Assembly: GCF_000306255.2 (NCBI RefSeq)
Contig: NZ_AKWY02000026.1
Coordinates: 124,001-188,000, forward strand
Direction of reading: 5' to 3'
DNA: 64,000 nt
DNA from: Leptospira noguchii serovar Panama str. CZ214
GTDB taxonomy: Bacteria > Spirochaetota > Leptospiria > Leptospirales > Leptospiraceae
The position numbers and the translations under genes were made by a program. The notes under the pieces were generated by a model. That model saw nothing but the letters and a program-made list of their open reading frames with translations, made no database searches and had not been told where the DNA came from. Of the stretch, positions 1 to 15,750 are shown one piece after another. The stretch's first letter is position 1. Each line of letters begins with the position of its first letter.

Positions 1-77
<77 letters not shown>

Positions 78-602
78 ATGGGTGACGCGGAAATAGATGA
101 GGAAGAAGGCGGGCTCCCCGCCGCCGAGGGTGGTGGTGGAACATCGCCCATTATCAAATGGCTTTTATATGTGGCGGGAGCCATTTTTGGAATTATTATC
201 GTGGCGGTCATCGCGATGATAGTAGCAAAAGAAACCGCCACAAATACGTTCACTCAGATGAAGAATGTGGCTCTGGTAAAACCTCCTCCACCATTAGCAA
301 ACTATAATTTTACGGAAGAATTTCGTATCAACACTTCCGATAAGGGAGAAGCTCACTTCGTAAAAATGAAACTGGCGTTTGGAATTGCAAAGGAAGATCA
401 AACCTTATCGGCAGAACTTGCGGAAAGAAACGCACAAATGCGAGATTTGATTAACTTGATCGTGGGAAGAAAGTCCAAAGACGAACTGATTAATATTGAG
501 GATCAATTGGATCTAAGAGAAGAAATTAAAGCACAAGTAAATCATATTCTTACTGAAGGAAAAATTCAGGAAGTTTATTTCACGGAATTTATAATCAACT
601 AA
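78..602 (+). CDS. fliL: Flagellar basal-body protein FliL
   Basis: FliL is a single-pass inner-membrane protein beside the flagellar stator; in spirochaetes it supports the periplasmic flagellar motor. The 174-residue product has an acidic, Gly-rich cytoplasmic start (residues 1-22), one strong transmembrane helix (about 26-50) and a periplasmic domain with the FliL pattern: a Pro-rich linker (KPPPPLANY), a beta segment with KMKLAFGIA, a helix containing MRDLINLIVGRKSKDEL, and a hydrophobic end at VYFTEFIIN. The ATG at 78 has an ideal AGGAGG. Its stop directly abuts kdsB, so the two are probably co-transcribed even though their roles differ. The family call is firm. Confidence 0.88.
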   Translation: MGDAEIDEEEGGLPAAEGGGGTSPIIKWLLYVAGAIFGIIIVAVIAMIVAKETATNTFTQMKNVALVKPPPPLANYNFTEEFRINTSDKGEAHFVKMKLAFGIAKEDQTLSAELAERNAQMRDLINLIVGRKSKDELINIEDQLDLREEIKAQVNHILTEGKIQEVYFTEFIIN

Positions 603-605
603 TTG

Positions 606-1349
<744 letters not shown>

Positions 1350-2299
1350 AAGTAAATTGAAAAAACTCATATTAACGTGATTAGGTATAACGCGAAAGAG
1401 ATTTGTGAGGGAACTAAAGCAGAACGCTCTCTCGAACTAAAGCGTCTCGCTTCTACAAATTAGGTCGCATGTGACAATTTGCGAATTTTCGAGCAGTTCT
1501 AATCTTGTTAAATTTTGCAGTAGTTCCCACATTTATGGAACTAAAGCGTCTCACTCTTTCCTATCATAACCAACCCGACAATTGAAGATGATTTTAGAAT
1601 CAACGCACATTTTTCAAGTGTTCCGACAAGAACAAGAATGAGCCTTTTTACTTGCAAAAAGTATGTTTTTCTGATAGAGAAAAATCTTTCAAATCTTCCC
1701 ACCACCTCTCCTCCTCCACCCGAAACGCGGGTGGGGCCGATCTTTTTACAGAGGATTTGTCGTAATTCCGACAGATTTGTATTGAGATCCAAATACTTGT
1801 GGGGTTGGTTATGACTTCCTAAGGGAAACTCAGCGTCTCGCTTCTATTGTCGCTCGACAGGATTTTGGACAAGTTCTGATATGAAAATAGCATTTGCCAA
1901 AAATCTTTGTGTATCCGTTCGGTTTGTAAATAAAATTGAAAGTGCAGGAGCTACTACAATTATTTTACGGAGAAAACATATTTCAAAACCACAAAGTGGG
2001 TCGAAACCAGACTGAATTTGTGGGAACTACCACAGCTGTAAAAGTGGCACTCATATTATTTGAGTAATTTCTATTCTTAAAAATTAGTTCTATAAAAAAT
2101 GAGGAACTACTACTTTTTTGACTCGTTTTGGATTTTATTTTTTAGGAAACTTTATAAAATCTAAAGGAATCATCGACCAATCAAATTTTTGTATAAAACT
2201 ATTGCTTTGCTTCTCAGAAGAATTAAAAATCTATCTTATAGAATAATTTTCTCTATTGAAAGCGAAACTCTATAATGGATTTGTTAAGTAGAGTTTGTT
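1350..2299. repeat. Gene-free region with dispersed short repeats
   Basis: No convincing gene is seen. The region holds the short motif GTAGTTCCCACAT near 1520, its complement TGTGGGAACTACCACA at 2019-2034 (a perfect TGTGG/CCACA stem), degraded relatives near 1945 and 2102, and several copies of another short phrase, GCGTCTCGCTTCTA, near 1442 and 1831, which recurs near 22190. A reverse ORF of 83 codons at 1541-1792 looks like chance. Confidence 0.6.
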
Positions 2300-2638
2300 T
2301 TATTTAAGGGCTTCTTGGAGGGAGTTATGAATCAGAACGAAGTCAGCTAATCCTACGATGTCCATCACCTTTCTGAAATGCTCGCTTAGACCTGCAAATT
2401 CAATTTTTCTTTTTGCTTCGGAAGCTTTGGTAATTAAACTGATGAGAGTAGCAATGCCTGCCGAATTGATATAGGAAGTACCTTGGAAGTTTAGAATAAC
2501 ACGATTCCGTTTTCCTTCGGGAATGGATTCATATTTTTCTAAGATTGTTTCGTCTGCTTCCGAAGTAATTTCTCCTTCGATATGGATGATCGGAACAGAA
2601 ACGGCTAGATCTACAAAAATTTTAAAGTCTTCGGACAT
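2300..2638 (-). CDS. STAS-domain anti-sigma factor antagonist
   Basis: A 112-residue single STAS domain of the SpoIIAA/RsbV type. These proteins bind anti-sigma kinases and are switched off by phosphorylation of a conserved serine. The expected strand-helix pattern is present, with the phosphorylation loop TSYINSAGIATLISL and the likely phospho-acceptor Ser59. It stands alone here with no anti-sigma kinase beside it. A candidate phosphatase partner type (receiver plus SpoIIE-like domain) is encoded in the same window at 59336-60469, but nothing links the two directly. Start at the ATG at 2638; no strong Shine-Dalgarno. Confidence 0.85.
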   Translation of the reverse strand: MSEDFKIFVDLAVSVPIIHIEGEITSEADETILEKYESIPEGKRNRVILNFQGTSYINSAGIATLISLITKASEAKRKIEFAGLSEHFRKVMDIVGLADFVLIHNSLQEALK

Positions 2639-2686
2639 AAAAATCTTAAAACAAAAAACCTTTCAATTCTATGAAAGTCAATCGAA

Positions 2687-2902
2687 TTACGCGTAATTTC
2701 CGAGTTCAGTAGGAGACAATTGATCAAATTGTCTTCCGCATTTTTTGCAATAAAATTTAACCGCTTTCGGTTTAGATGAAATTCCAAATAGAATTAAAAA
2801 GATACCTAGTTTTGTATACGTTTTCTCTTCTCGAGTATTGGGAGAGGTTCTACTGATTCCGCAATTTTCACCGCATGGTGGAAGTGAATTGTTTGAATTC
2901 AT
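2687..2902 (-). CDS. Small zinc-ribbon-like protein
   Basis: A 71-residue protein I do not recognise. It has four cysteines in two pairs, Cys10/Cys14 (PPCGENC) and Cys52/Cys55 (YCKKCGRQF), with a short hydrophobic stretch between them (KLGIFLILFGI). The second pair looks like a zinc-ribbon knuckle. The ATG at 2902 is preferred over the TTG at 2905. It lies between the STAS gene and a terminator that follows the cytochrome c gene, so it probably has its own promoter. Cys spacing argues for a real gene, but short length keeps confidence moderate. Confidence 0.5.
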   Translation of the reverse strand: MNSNNSLPPCGENCGISRTSPNTREEKTYTKLGIFLILFGISSKPKAVKFYCKKCGRQFDQLSPTELGNYA

Positions 2903-2940
2903 CAAGAATTAAGATACGCTTTGGGGTTCAAAAAGCCAGT

Positions 2941-2989
2941 CGAAAAAATAAAAATGGATCGGAAAACGTAGGTTCTCCGATCCAAAAAA
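2941..2989 (-). terminator. Rho-independent terminator after the cytochrome c gene
   Basis: GGATCGGA at 2956-2963 pairs with TCCGATCC at 2976-2983, and the stem extends inward by AAC/GTT past one mismatch. Read on the minus strand the hairpin is followed by an AT-rich T tract. It lies just past the end of the cytochrome c gene. An A/T run on the other side could make it bidirectional. Confidence 0.75.
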
Positions 2990-2992
2990 ATC

Positions 2993-3412
<420 letters not shown>

Positions 3413-3790
3413 CGAAAATCACCTCTATTTGTGCAGTCCAGATTATCTTGGTAGGAAAATTCACGATAGAATTTTTTGTCAGATATTTGTCACGGTTTGA
3501 TTTTTCTCGAAGGTTATGACCGTACTAGTTTGCTTCTTGAACTTTGAGCTTGTCTGACACTTTAAAATCTCTAGAAATCATTCTTAGCTGTGTAATTGGT
3601 CGCAAAACAACGGTTTTATGTAGAAATTTAATTTTTCAGTAACTGATTCTTTTGGATTTTATGGAAATGACCATAAACGTAAATTTTGCGTAAGAAAATC
3701 GGTGCAAATCCACCGTTGTGCCTTCAGCTCCAGTCAACCAATTGCATGCAGAAAATGTTATACAATAATTCATCTTTAGTTTCAATATAG

Positions 3791-3858
3791 AACGCGACCC
3801 ATAGGAAAGCGTTCTGCTGAGTTTAACGCGACCCATAGGAAAGCGTTCTGCTGAGTTC
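3791..3858. repeat. 34-bp tandem repeat, two copies
   Basis: Two adjacent 34-base units, 3791-3824 and 3825-3858, are identical except for the final base (T versus C). Each begins AACGCGACCCATAGGAAAGC. Such perfect short tandems are typical of variable-number loci. Confidence 0.9.
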
Positions 3859-4166
3859 AATCGTTTTCGCATCAGATTTTATCGAACTTACTTGAAAACG
3901 GCGCTTTGAAATAAACATTTAAGTACTCAATTTGATAGAGATCAGTAGTTTAACGTGGATTCGGTGTAAGAAATCGTAGGTCAATTTTTTCGTAAAAAAA
4001 TAGATGTGGGAACTCTCACAAATCGTGGATTTACAGTTAAACTTTGAAAATTGTGGGAACTACTATGAAATACAAAAAGAATCATCGTCCAACCAGATTT
4101 TTGCACAAAACCGTTGTTTTACGGCCATCATCAAAATTTAAATCCCATTTTAACGCGAGTTCAGTT

Positions 4167-4408
4167 GAGAAAGACTTTTCTAAAAGTATGAGTTCCTGCA
4201 ATTTTAGAATTTATTCGTAAATCGTGATTTGCAATAGTTCCCACATCATTTATAGACAAACCTAAGTTTTGTGTGAGTTCCCACACTTGAATACGACAGG
4301 TTCAATTGTTATAAACTTCTATTTTTTAAAATGTAGTAGTTCCTACATTTAAGGAATTGATCTGTAAAGTTCAGATTTCAACTCATGGTTTCTTATGCCC
4401 TGCTCACG
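4167..4408 (+). repeat. Large dispersed repeat block, copy 1
   Basis: About 242 bases that align by eye, in the same order, with 6405-6652. Shared landmarks are GAGAAAGACTTTTCTAAAAG at the start, a TAGTTCCCACAT motif, a TGAGTTCCCRCA motif, AACTTCTATTTTTTAAA, then GATCTGTAAAGTT. The two blocks flank the kinase gene as direct repeats. Confidence 0.75.
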
Positions 4409-4584
4409 TTGTCTGACTAGTCGGACGCATAAACATAGCGCCCGAAATGAATGATCGATTTTAAAGCTGTAGAAGTCTCAAAAAAATTACATCTGATCGG
4501 AATCGGTTGGCTTTTTTGAAGTAGCTCCTACATTCATTCTAAGATATTTTTGAAATTACACTTCTATGAATTTCAAAACTGTAA

Positions 4585-6132
4585 TCATTCGATGGAAAGA
4601 GTTGCAGCAACTGCTTTTTTCCAACGTTGAATTTTTTGAATTCTTTTGGTTGAATCCATTTTAGGTTCGAAATATTTATAACCTTTTTGTAAACTCTTCA
4701 GTTCATCTAAATTTTTCCAAAAACCGACAGCCAAACCGGCAAGATATGCAGTTCCTGTAGCGGTCATGTCTGGTTCGGGGGAGCGATCTACTCTTACGTT
4801 TGAAAAATCTGAAAGGCATTGGAGAAGAATGTCAGACTGAGATACACCACCATCTACTTTAATGTCTTTGATCTTAACTTTTGTATCTTGTTGAATTCCT
4901 TCTAAAATTTCATAGAGGCTGAGAGAAATTCCTTCTAGGACGGCTCTTGCAACGTGTCTTCTATGAGATGCGAGAGACAGTCCGATCACGGATGCCTTTG
5001 CACGAGGATTGAAATAAGGAAAACGAGCTCCCGTAGGAGTTGGAATAAAAACGACTCCTTCTGTGTCCTCTGATTGGGCAGCAAGTTCGTTCAAAACCTT
5101 AGGTGTATCTGAAAGTCCGATTCCTTGTCCCAACCAATCTATGAGAGTTCCGGCAGTTGCAACATAACCTTCTAACATATACGTAGTTTTGCCGTCGATT
5201 CTCCAGGCGATCATTGGAAAAAGGCCGCGTTTGGAAAGTTTTGCCTTGGGCCCTATGTTAATATCCACAAAGGCTCCGGAACCTTGGGAGATTTTTACTT
5301 CACCTCTTTCGAAACAACAATGACCAAAAAGTGCGGCCATTTGATCTCCAATCGAAGCCCGGATTGGAATTGAATGCCCTCCTAAATATTCTGGTAAAGT
5401 GTGACCAAAGTTTCCGTTACTATCTTTTACTTCTGGAAATAAATTAGAAGGAATTCCGAAAATAGAAAGAATCGGTAGGTTCCAGATCAATTGAAAAGGA
5501 TTAAACATTCCCGTAGCAACTGCGTTAGACGAATCGGTGAGATGTTGTTTTTCACCGGTAAGTTTATAAATGAACCAAGTATCTAATGTACCAAAAAGAA
5601 CTTCACCTTTTTTGCATCTTTGTTTTAGATCCGGATTTTTATCTAAAGTCCATTTTAACCTACAAGTCGCGTGATCTGTCGTAAATCGGAGCATAGAAGT
5701 AGCGATCATCATCGGATGGTTTGTCAATCTTCCTACAAACGTTGATATAACACGGATGATTGTCCAGATCAGATTTCGGTTCATTTGTTCTGCGGTTTTA
5801 TGAGAACGAACGTCAGCCCAACTGATCAAAGGAGTTAACGGTTTTCCTGTGGATTTTTCCCATAAAAGAAAGGAACCACGTTGATTACAAATTCCTAATG
5901 CAGCAATTTCTTTTACGATTTGCTGATTTTTTTGGATCTTTTTTAAAAGAGAAAGAAGCGCCTTCCATAGAACTTCAGGATCGTGTTCTAATGCGCCTGC
6001 TTCTGGAATATTAGGAGGAGTTTTTTCATATTGTCTTTCGACTATATTACCTTTTCGATCGAATAAAAACGCACGAATTCCGCTTCCCCCGCTGTCGATG
6101 GAAAGGACGTATTTGCCCTGTGAATTAGTCAT
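4585..6132 (-). CDS. glpK: FGGY-family kinase, probable glycerol kinase
   Basis: FGGY kinases phosphorylate sugars or polyols with ATP; glycerol kinase makes sn-glycerol 3-phosphate for lipid synthesis. The 515-residue length fits. Motifs seen are the N-terminal phosphate loop ([15 protein letters not shown], where classic GlpK has a DQGTTSSR-type sequence), [18 protein letters not shown], the ATP-domain [15 protein letters not shown] and [13 protein letters not shown], the last two very GlpK-like. The altered first loop and the segment [17 protein letters not shown] are unusual for GlpK, so another polyol substrate is possible. It stands alone between two directly repeated blocks (4167-4408 and 6405-6652). 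Confidence 0.8.
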   Translation of the reverse strand: MTNSQGKYVLSIDSGGSGIRAFLFDRKGNIVERQYEKTPPNIPEAGALEHDPEVLWKALLSLLKKIQKNQQIVKEIAALGICNQRGSFLLWEKSTGKPLTPLISWADVRSHKTAEQMNRNLIWTIIRVISTFVGRLTNHPMMIATSMLRFTTDHATCRLKWTLDKNPDLKQRCKKGEVLFGTLDTWFIYKLTGEKQHLTDSSNAVATGMFNPFQLIWNLPILSIFGIPSNLFPEVKDSNGNFGHTLPEYLGGHSIPIRASIGDQMAALFGHCCFERGEVKISQGSGAFVDINIGPKAKLSKRGLFPMIAWRIDGKTTYMLEGYVATAGTLIDWLGQGIGLSDTPKVLNELAAQSEDTEGVVFIPTPTGARFPYFNPRAKASVIGLSLASHRRHVARAVLEGISLSLYEILEGIQQDTKVKIKDIKVDGGVSQSDILLQCLSDFSNVRVDRSPEPDMTATGTAYLAGLAVGFWKNLDELKSLQKGYKYFEPKMDSTKRIQKIQRWKKAVAATLSIE

Positions 6133-6708
6133 TCGGATCTCCGAAGTTTTTCAATGAGAAATTAAAAGGTTAAGTAATAGAAGCGGTAGGTTTCTGTCTA
6201 TTTTTTTCCGAATAGAGTTTTTAACCCGGATTGAAATTTAGGGAATTTTTACTCTATAAAATTCAAAAAGAATTACCAACCGATCAAATGATTATATAAA
6301 ATCATCGTTTGGCGATCATTATAAGTGAAAAATCTATTTTGAGTCTGTCCCAAACATTCTATGAAAATTATAATAATATGAGTTCTGCGTAAGAAAATGA
6401 AAATGAGAAAGACTTTTCTAAAAGTATGAATTCCTACAATTTTAGAATTAGTCTGTAAAATCGTGATTTGCGGTAGTTCCCACATAATTTTACAGAAAAA
6501 CCTGAGCTTGTGTGAGTTCCCGCATTTGAAAACGACAGATTTATCAACTTCTATTTTTTAAATTGCAGTAGTTCCCCACATTTTAGGAATCGATCTGTAA
6601 AGTTTAGATTCCAACTTTTTTCAAAATCATGGGTTCCTTACGCCTGTTCAGGTTCATTAAAAAATTATAAATTTACAATGTGACTTAACTTGTGGGAACT
6701 ATCACAGG
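6133..6708. repeat. Gene-free region with large repeat block, copy 2
   Basis: No gene is supported. The block at 6405-6652 matches 4167-4408. Motif copies occur near 6471 (GGTAGTTCCCACA), 6510 (TGAGTTCCCGCA), 6566 (a GTTCCCCAC variant) and 6690 (TGTGGGAACTATCACA). The reverse ORF at 6273-6485 is a translation of these repeats. Confidence 0.65.
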
Positions 6709-7152
6709 TTAAAAAAGAATTTCTCGAAGATGAGAAAGAATCACCTGGTTGTTCGTCGTTGTAATGTCTTTTCCCATTTTGTGAAAAATCATAGACTGAG
6801 ATCTTCGATCCATTTTATCTAAAAGCATTCCGAGAAATCTGGGCTCTGAAACTAGAACGAGACTTAAAAAACGATTCGACTTTCTTCCTTGGGAAATTAC
6901 ATCCGAAATTTGACTGGCAAATGATTCGGCAACTTTTCGTTTCGGTTCTTGAACGGAATCGGAATCAAAGGAGATTCTCTGTGCTTTTGCTCGTTTTCCG
7001 CCACCGAAAGAATTGGGGATCAATTCAGAATTTTTCATTCTTCCTTTTGGGTTTTCAATACTTTCCAAAAGTTCTAAACCTTTTCTAGATCCTTTGTATT
7101 CGAAAATTTTCGCTTCGGACCTATTTGCGACCACTACCCATTTGTTTTTCAT
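6709..7152 (-). CDS. Host_attach-family protein
   Basis: A 147-residue protein resembling the Host_attach family (PF10116, named from an Agrobacterium plant-attachment gene and related to peptide-chain release factor folds). Evidence is the N-terminal strand [17 protein letters not shown], the [19 protein letters not shown] segment with its Asn-Pro, a Lys/Arg-rich [12 protein letters not shown] loop, and a helical C-terminal half with [20 protein letters not shown]. The ATG at 7152 has a good GAGGAAAAG Shine-Dalgarno. Despite the family name, its role in Leptospira is unknown. It appears to be a single-gene unit. Confidence 0.75.
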   Translation of the reverse strand: MKNKWVVVANRSEAKIFEYKGSRKGLELLESIENPKGRMKNSELIPNSFGGGKRAKAQRISFDSDSVQEPKRKVAESFASQISDVISQGRKSNRFLSLVLVSEPRFLGMLLDKMDRRSQSMIFHKMGKDITTTNNQVILSHLREILF

Positions 7153-8667
<1,515 letters not shown>

Positions 8668-8674
8668 AATAAAA

Positions 8675-9867
<1,193 letters not shown>

Positions 9868-9871
<4 letters not shown>

Positions 9872-10179
9872 GCTTTCGTAAACTCGCAAAACTCTCCGAA
9901 ATAGAAAATGGGAAAGTCAAAGTAATTGAAACCAGATATAATAGAATCGGGATCACGAGTTTGGATGGAAACGTTTACGCGTTTGAAGACGTATGCACAC
10001 ACGACGGAGAAGCCATTTCGGAAGGAAAACTATGCGGGGACGTAATTACTTGTCCGAGACACGAAGCGCAGTTTTCCATCAAGACCGGAAAAGCGCTTTG
10101 TATGCCCGCTGTGGAAGATCTACCAGTGTATCCGGTGAGAATCGTAGATGACTCCGTCGAGGTAGATTTGGAGGATTGA
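9868..10179 (+). CDS. Rieske-type [2Fe-2S] ferredoxin
   Basis: A 103-residue soluble Rieske protein. Both cluster-binding motifs are present: CTH (Cys43, His45) and CPRH (Cys62, His65), followed by [11 protein letters not shown]. The short soluble form resembles NirD or dioxygenase ferredoxins, not the membrane cytochrome bc subunit. Its ATG overlaps the sufD stop (ATGA), and its end overlaps the region just before sufS, so it is almost certainly translated with the suf genes. Rieske proteins in suf operons are thought to supply electrons for cluster assembly; that role is inferred from position. Confidence 0.88.
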
Positions 10180-10184
10180 CAGAT

Positions 10185-11844
<1,660 letters not shown>

Positions 11845-12286
11845 GATTTTGTCGTAGTTCATTCCCACAAGTGTTTTACAGTTAAATCCTGGTTTGCAGT
11901 AGTTCCCACATTTTGGAAATTAGAGTGTCTCACTTCATGAACTTAGTAGAGTTTCTGAAAAATGAATCTCCATCTGTTTCTGTTTTACGGAAACGATTGG
12001 CTGAAGCAGTTTTGTTAATCTGAACTATGGAATTTTTCAACAACTCTAATGTATTGATTCTATGGTTCTTTGACAGTTTTTGGGAGAGATCCTTCGTTCT
12101 ATAAAAATTTATAATAAGCCAATAGGTAACAAAACTTATTAAATCTAAAAAGAGACTTAATCTGTGGGAACCACCACAATTCCTTTTCAGGTTTGAGTGG
12201 TACATTTAAAAAGATCTTTTCTAATTTTCTTAAATTGAACTCGCGTTACAATGGAGTTTAATCAAAAAGGAAAGGGAAAAAATCAA
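11845..12286. repeat. Gap with short motifs and a MITE-like element
   Basis: Between sufU and the SufT-like gene lie GTAGTTCCCACAT near 11898, TGTGGGAACCACCACA near 12162, and the MITE-like element 11949-12046. The SufT-like gene is therefore probably separated from the suf run by repeat insertion, although it may still be transcribed with it. Confidence 0.6.
11949..12046 (-). mobile_element. MITE-like inverted-repeat element, copy 1
   Basis: About 98 bases flanked by TA on both sides. The right end reads ATTTTTCAACAACTC; the left end is a decayed version (GAGTTTCTGAAAAATGAA). The inside (TTTTACGGAAACGATTGG, GAACTATGGAATTTTTC) matches five other copies in the window. No ORF fits within it. 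Confidence 0.75.
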
Positions 12287-12610
12287 ATGTTGGAAGCTCC
12301 TACAAATACGTTAGAAGAACAGATTTACGAAGAAGTAAAACAAGTGGAAGATCCTGAAATTGGAATTTCCATTGCCGAGCTCGGGCTTATTTACAGAATC
12401 AAGGTTGAAAATGGTAAGGCAAAGATTGATATGACTTATACTTCTATGGCTTGTCCCGCAGGACCTCAAATGAAACAACAGGTCAAGGATCACGCACTGC
12501 GAGTGGAAGGAATTACCGAAGCGGAAGTGGAAGTTGTTTGGGTGCCTAAATGGGACCCGAGAGAAATGGCGACGGAAGAAGCCAAAATGGATTTAGGAAT
12601 TTTTGACTAA
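12287..12610 (+). CDS. MIP18/SufT-like iron-sulfur assembly factor (DUF59)
   Basis: A 107-residue protein with one DUF59/MIP18 domain. These proteins assist in loading or repairing Fe-S proteins; SufT is the bacterial example linked with Suf. Motifs are [19 protein letters not shown] (the family norm is DPE...DLGLIY), [13 protein letters not shown] with the conserved Cys, and a C-terminal [17 protein letters not shown] that is typical of SufT/PaaD-like members. The ATG at 12287 follows an AAAGGAAAGGG purine stretch; an earlier ATG at 12251 has no such signal. Its place after the suf run supports the role, though 442 bases separate them. Confidence 0.85.
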   Translation: MLEAPTNTLEEQIYEEVKQVEDPEIGISIAELGLIYRIKVENGKAKIDMTYTSMACPAGPQMKQQVKDHALRVEGITEAEVEVVWVPKWDPREMATEEAKMDLGIFD

Positions 12611-12951
12611 AATTAAAATATTATGAATTATATATAAAATAAATTTTTAATTTTACGTAATCTTAAGGTTCCGATTGATGTAGAATCTTAGTTTTAAGGT
12701 TTCTACAATTGGAATTTGTAAAGATAGAGACGGTGATATTCTAAATTTAAAATATATCTGCTCAAAACTATATGATAAGTGTAAAGATTTTGTTTTTAAA
12801 CGAGAATTTATTTGAAAAGTCTGTTTTTAAAATAGGATTCGATTCAAAGTCATAAATATTTTGTAGATAACATCGGTGGATATAATTTTAGAAAGAATAT
12901 CAAAATATAATTAATTATTAAAATAGTGGCTACGACTAGAAACTTGGGAAA
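12611..12951. other. AT-rich gap, nothing recognised
   Basis: About 340 very AT-rich bases. I see no gene, strong hairpin or copy of the short repeat motif. Promoter-like AT-rich sequence for the acetyltransferase must lie at the right end. Confidence 0.5.
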
Positions 12952-13713
12952 ATGGACAAACTACAACAATCTGAAAAAATGAAAACGCAAAATACAAATC
13001 GATTTGGCCAACCAATTGGCAAATTACTTTCTGATTGGAAACCAGTCCAGTATCCCAAAAAAGAAACGATTGAAGGCAAATATTGTAGATTAGAACCTTT
13101 GGAGTCGGCGTTGCATGCGCAAGAATTATATTCCGCAAATTTGTTCGATAGAGAAGGAAAGATGTGGACTTATCTTCCTTACGGTCCTTTTGAAACTTTT
13201 TTAGAATACCAAGAATGGATAAACAATACGTGTCAAAATGAAGATCCTTTGTTTTTTGCGATCATTGACCTATTAATGAAGCGACCGGTAGGTATTGCTA
13301 GTTATGCGGAAATTCAACCGAGCGCAGGCTCTATAGAAGTTGGTCATTTGGCGTATTCTCCTTTGATGCAGAAGACTAAAATTTCTACGGAAGCGATGTA
13401 TCTTATGATGGAAAATGTATTCAAACTTGGTTATAGAAGGTATCAATGGAGATGTAACGCATTAAACGCGCCTTCCTGTGCGGCTGCGCAAAGGTTAGGT
13501 TTATCCTTTGAGGGAATTTTTAGGCAAGCAAATGTCTTAAAAGGTTGCAATCGAGATACTGCCTGGTTTGCAATTATCGATTCAGAATGGCCTAAAGTCC
13601 AAAACGCTTTTTTACGTTGGTTAAACGACGATAACTTTGACGAAAATGGTAACCAAAAGATTCGACTTTCCGAATTGACTGGTTCTATTCTCAAATGTAG
13701 ATATAATCCTTAA
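12952..13713 (+). CDS. GNAT-family N-acetyltransferase (RimJ/RimL type)
   Basis: A 253-residue acetyl-CoA-dependent acetyltransferase. After a 40-residue lead comes a RimL-like GNAT domain: RLEPLESALHAQELY, LFFAIIDLLMKRPVGIASYA, IEVGHLAYSPLMQKTKISTEAMYLMM (the acetyl-CoA-binding strand and helix) and RYQWRCNALNAPSCAAAQRLGLSFEGIFRQA. The substrate is unknown; close relatives acetylate protein N-termini or small amines. It is probably a single-gene unit. ATGs at 12952 and 12979 are both possible; neither has a strong Shine-Dalgarno. Confidence 0.85.
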   Translation: MDKLQQSEKMKTQNTNRFGQPIGKLLSDWKPVQYPKKETIEGKYCRLEPLESALHAQELYSANLFDREGKMWTYLPYGPFETFLEYQEWINNTCQNEDPLFFAIIDLLMKRPVGIASYAEIQPSAGSIEVGHLAYSPLMQKTKISTEAMYLMMENVFKLGYRRYQWRCNALNAPSCAAAQRLGLSFEGIFRQANVLKGCNRDTAWFAIIDSEWPKVQNAFLRWLNDDNFDENGNQKIRLSELTGSILKCRYNP

Positions 13714-14545
<832 letters not shown>

Positions 14546-15097
14546 TTATTTAAGGTCTAGATTCTCTGTCAATTCGGATAATGTAACTACAGTTTTCCAA
14601 TTCCTAGTAGTTGCAGATATGCTCAATTTTTTTTCTAAAAAATTATTAGATAATTTTGAAATACCATAACCTTTCGGAGAAAAGAAATAAATTTCCTTAC
14701 CTTGAACGATCAATTCTTCACCTTTTATTTTCACTTTTTCGACTTCGGTAAGATCTGGATTTTTTTTGAATTCGTTTAAAAAGGAAACGTAAATTCGATT
14801 TGAGTCTTTTGCAAAAAAGGGGTTAGATTGAATGATTTTTTTTAATTCTTCCTTGGATCGAATAAATACTACCACATTGAATCCAAAAACCTCCGCAATT
14901 TTTTTCTCAATTAAGGCGATAAGTTCTTTTACATTTTTATTTTTATCTTGAAACAAAACGTTTCCACTTTGGATATACGTTTTAACATTCATAAATCCCA
15001 AGGATTCAAAAAGAGAAGAAAGATCTTTCATAAGAATTTTTTTCTGACCGCTTACGTTGATTCCTCTTAATAGCGCGATATAGGTTTTCATTGTCAT
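14546..15097 (-). CDS. DUF1697-family protein
   Basis: A 183-residue protein of the DUF1697 family, whose biochemical role is unknown. The N-terminus TYIALLRGINVSGQKKI followed by MKDLSSLFESLGF and the TYIQSGNVLF strand are the family signature. Lys-rich central and C-terminal parts follow (EELIVQGKEIYFFSPKGYGISKL, then LEKKLSISATTRNWKTVVTL, with the conserved TTRNW). ATGs at 15097 and 15091 are both possible. It is isolated between gene-free stretches. Confidence 0.88.
   Translation of the reverse strand: MTMKTYIALLRGINVSGQKKILMKDLSSLFESLGFMNVKTYIQSGNVLFQDKNKNVKELIALIEKKIAEVFGFNVVVFIRSKEELKKIIQSNPFFAKDSNRIYVSFLNEFKKNPDLTEVEKVKIKGEELIVQGKEIYFFSPKGYGISKLSNNFLEKKLSISATTRNWKTVVTLSELTENLDLK

Positions 15098-15750
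<653 letters not shown>

Larger units (their letters stand above)
3413..4584. repeat. Gene-free region with tandem and dispersed repeats
   Basis: No gene is supported. It holds the 34-bp tandem duplication at 3791-3858, motif copies TGTGGGAACTCTCACA (4005-4020), a related copy near 4052, GTTCCCAC copies near 4237 and 4277, a diverged copy near 4332, and one copy of the large repeat block at 4167-4408. A short stretch near 3695-3740 resembles part of a cobalamin riboswitch (see findings). Confidence 0.6.

Noticed and set aside
1541..1792. Reverse ORF of 83 codons with a Gly run
   Set aside because: No family features, no ribosome binding site, and it overlaps dispersed repeat sequence.
6273..6485. 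Reverse ORF of 70 codons
   Set aside because: Its translation (QTNSKIVGIH) nearly matches that of the forward ORF at 62582-62818 (QTNSKIVGTQ) because both are readings of the same non-coding repeat block; neither has a ribosome binding site.
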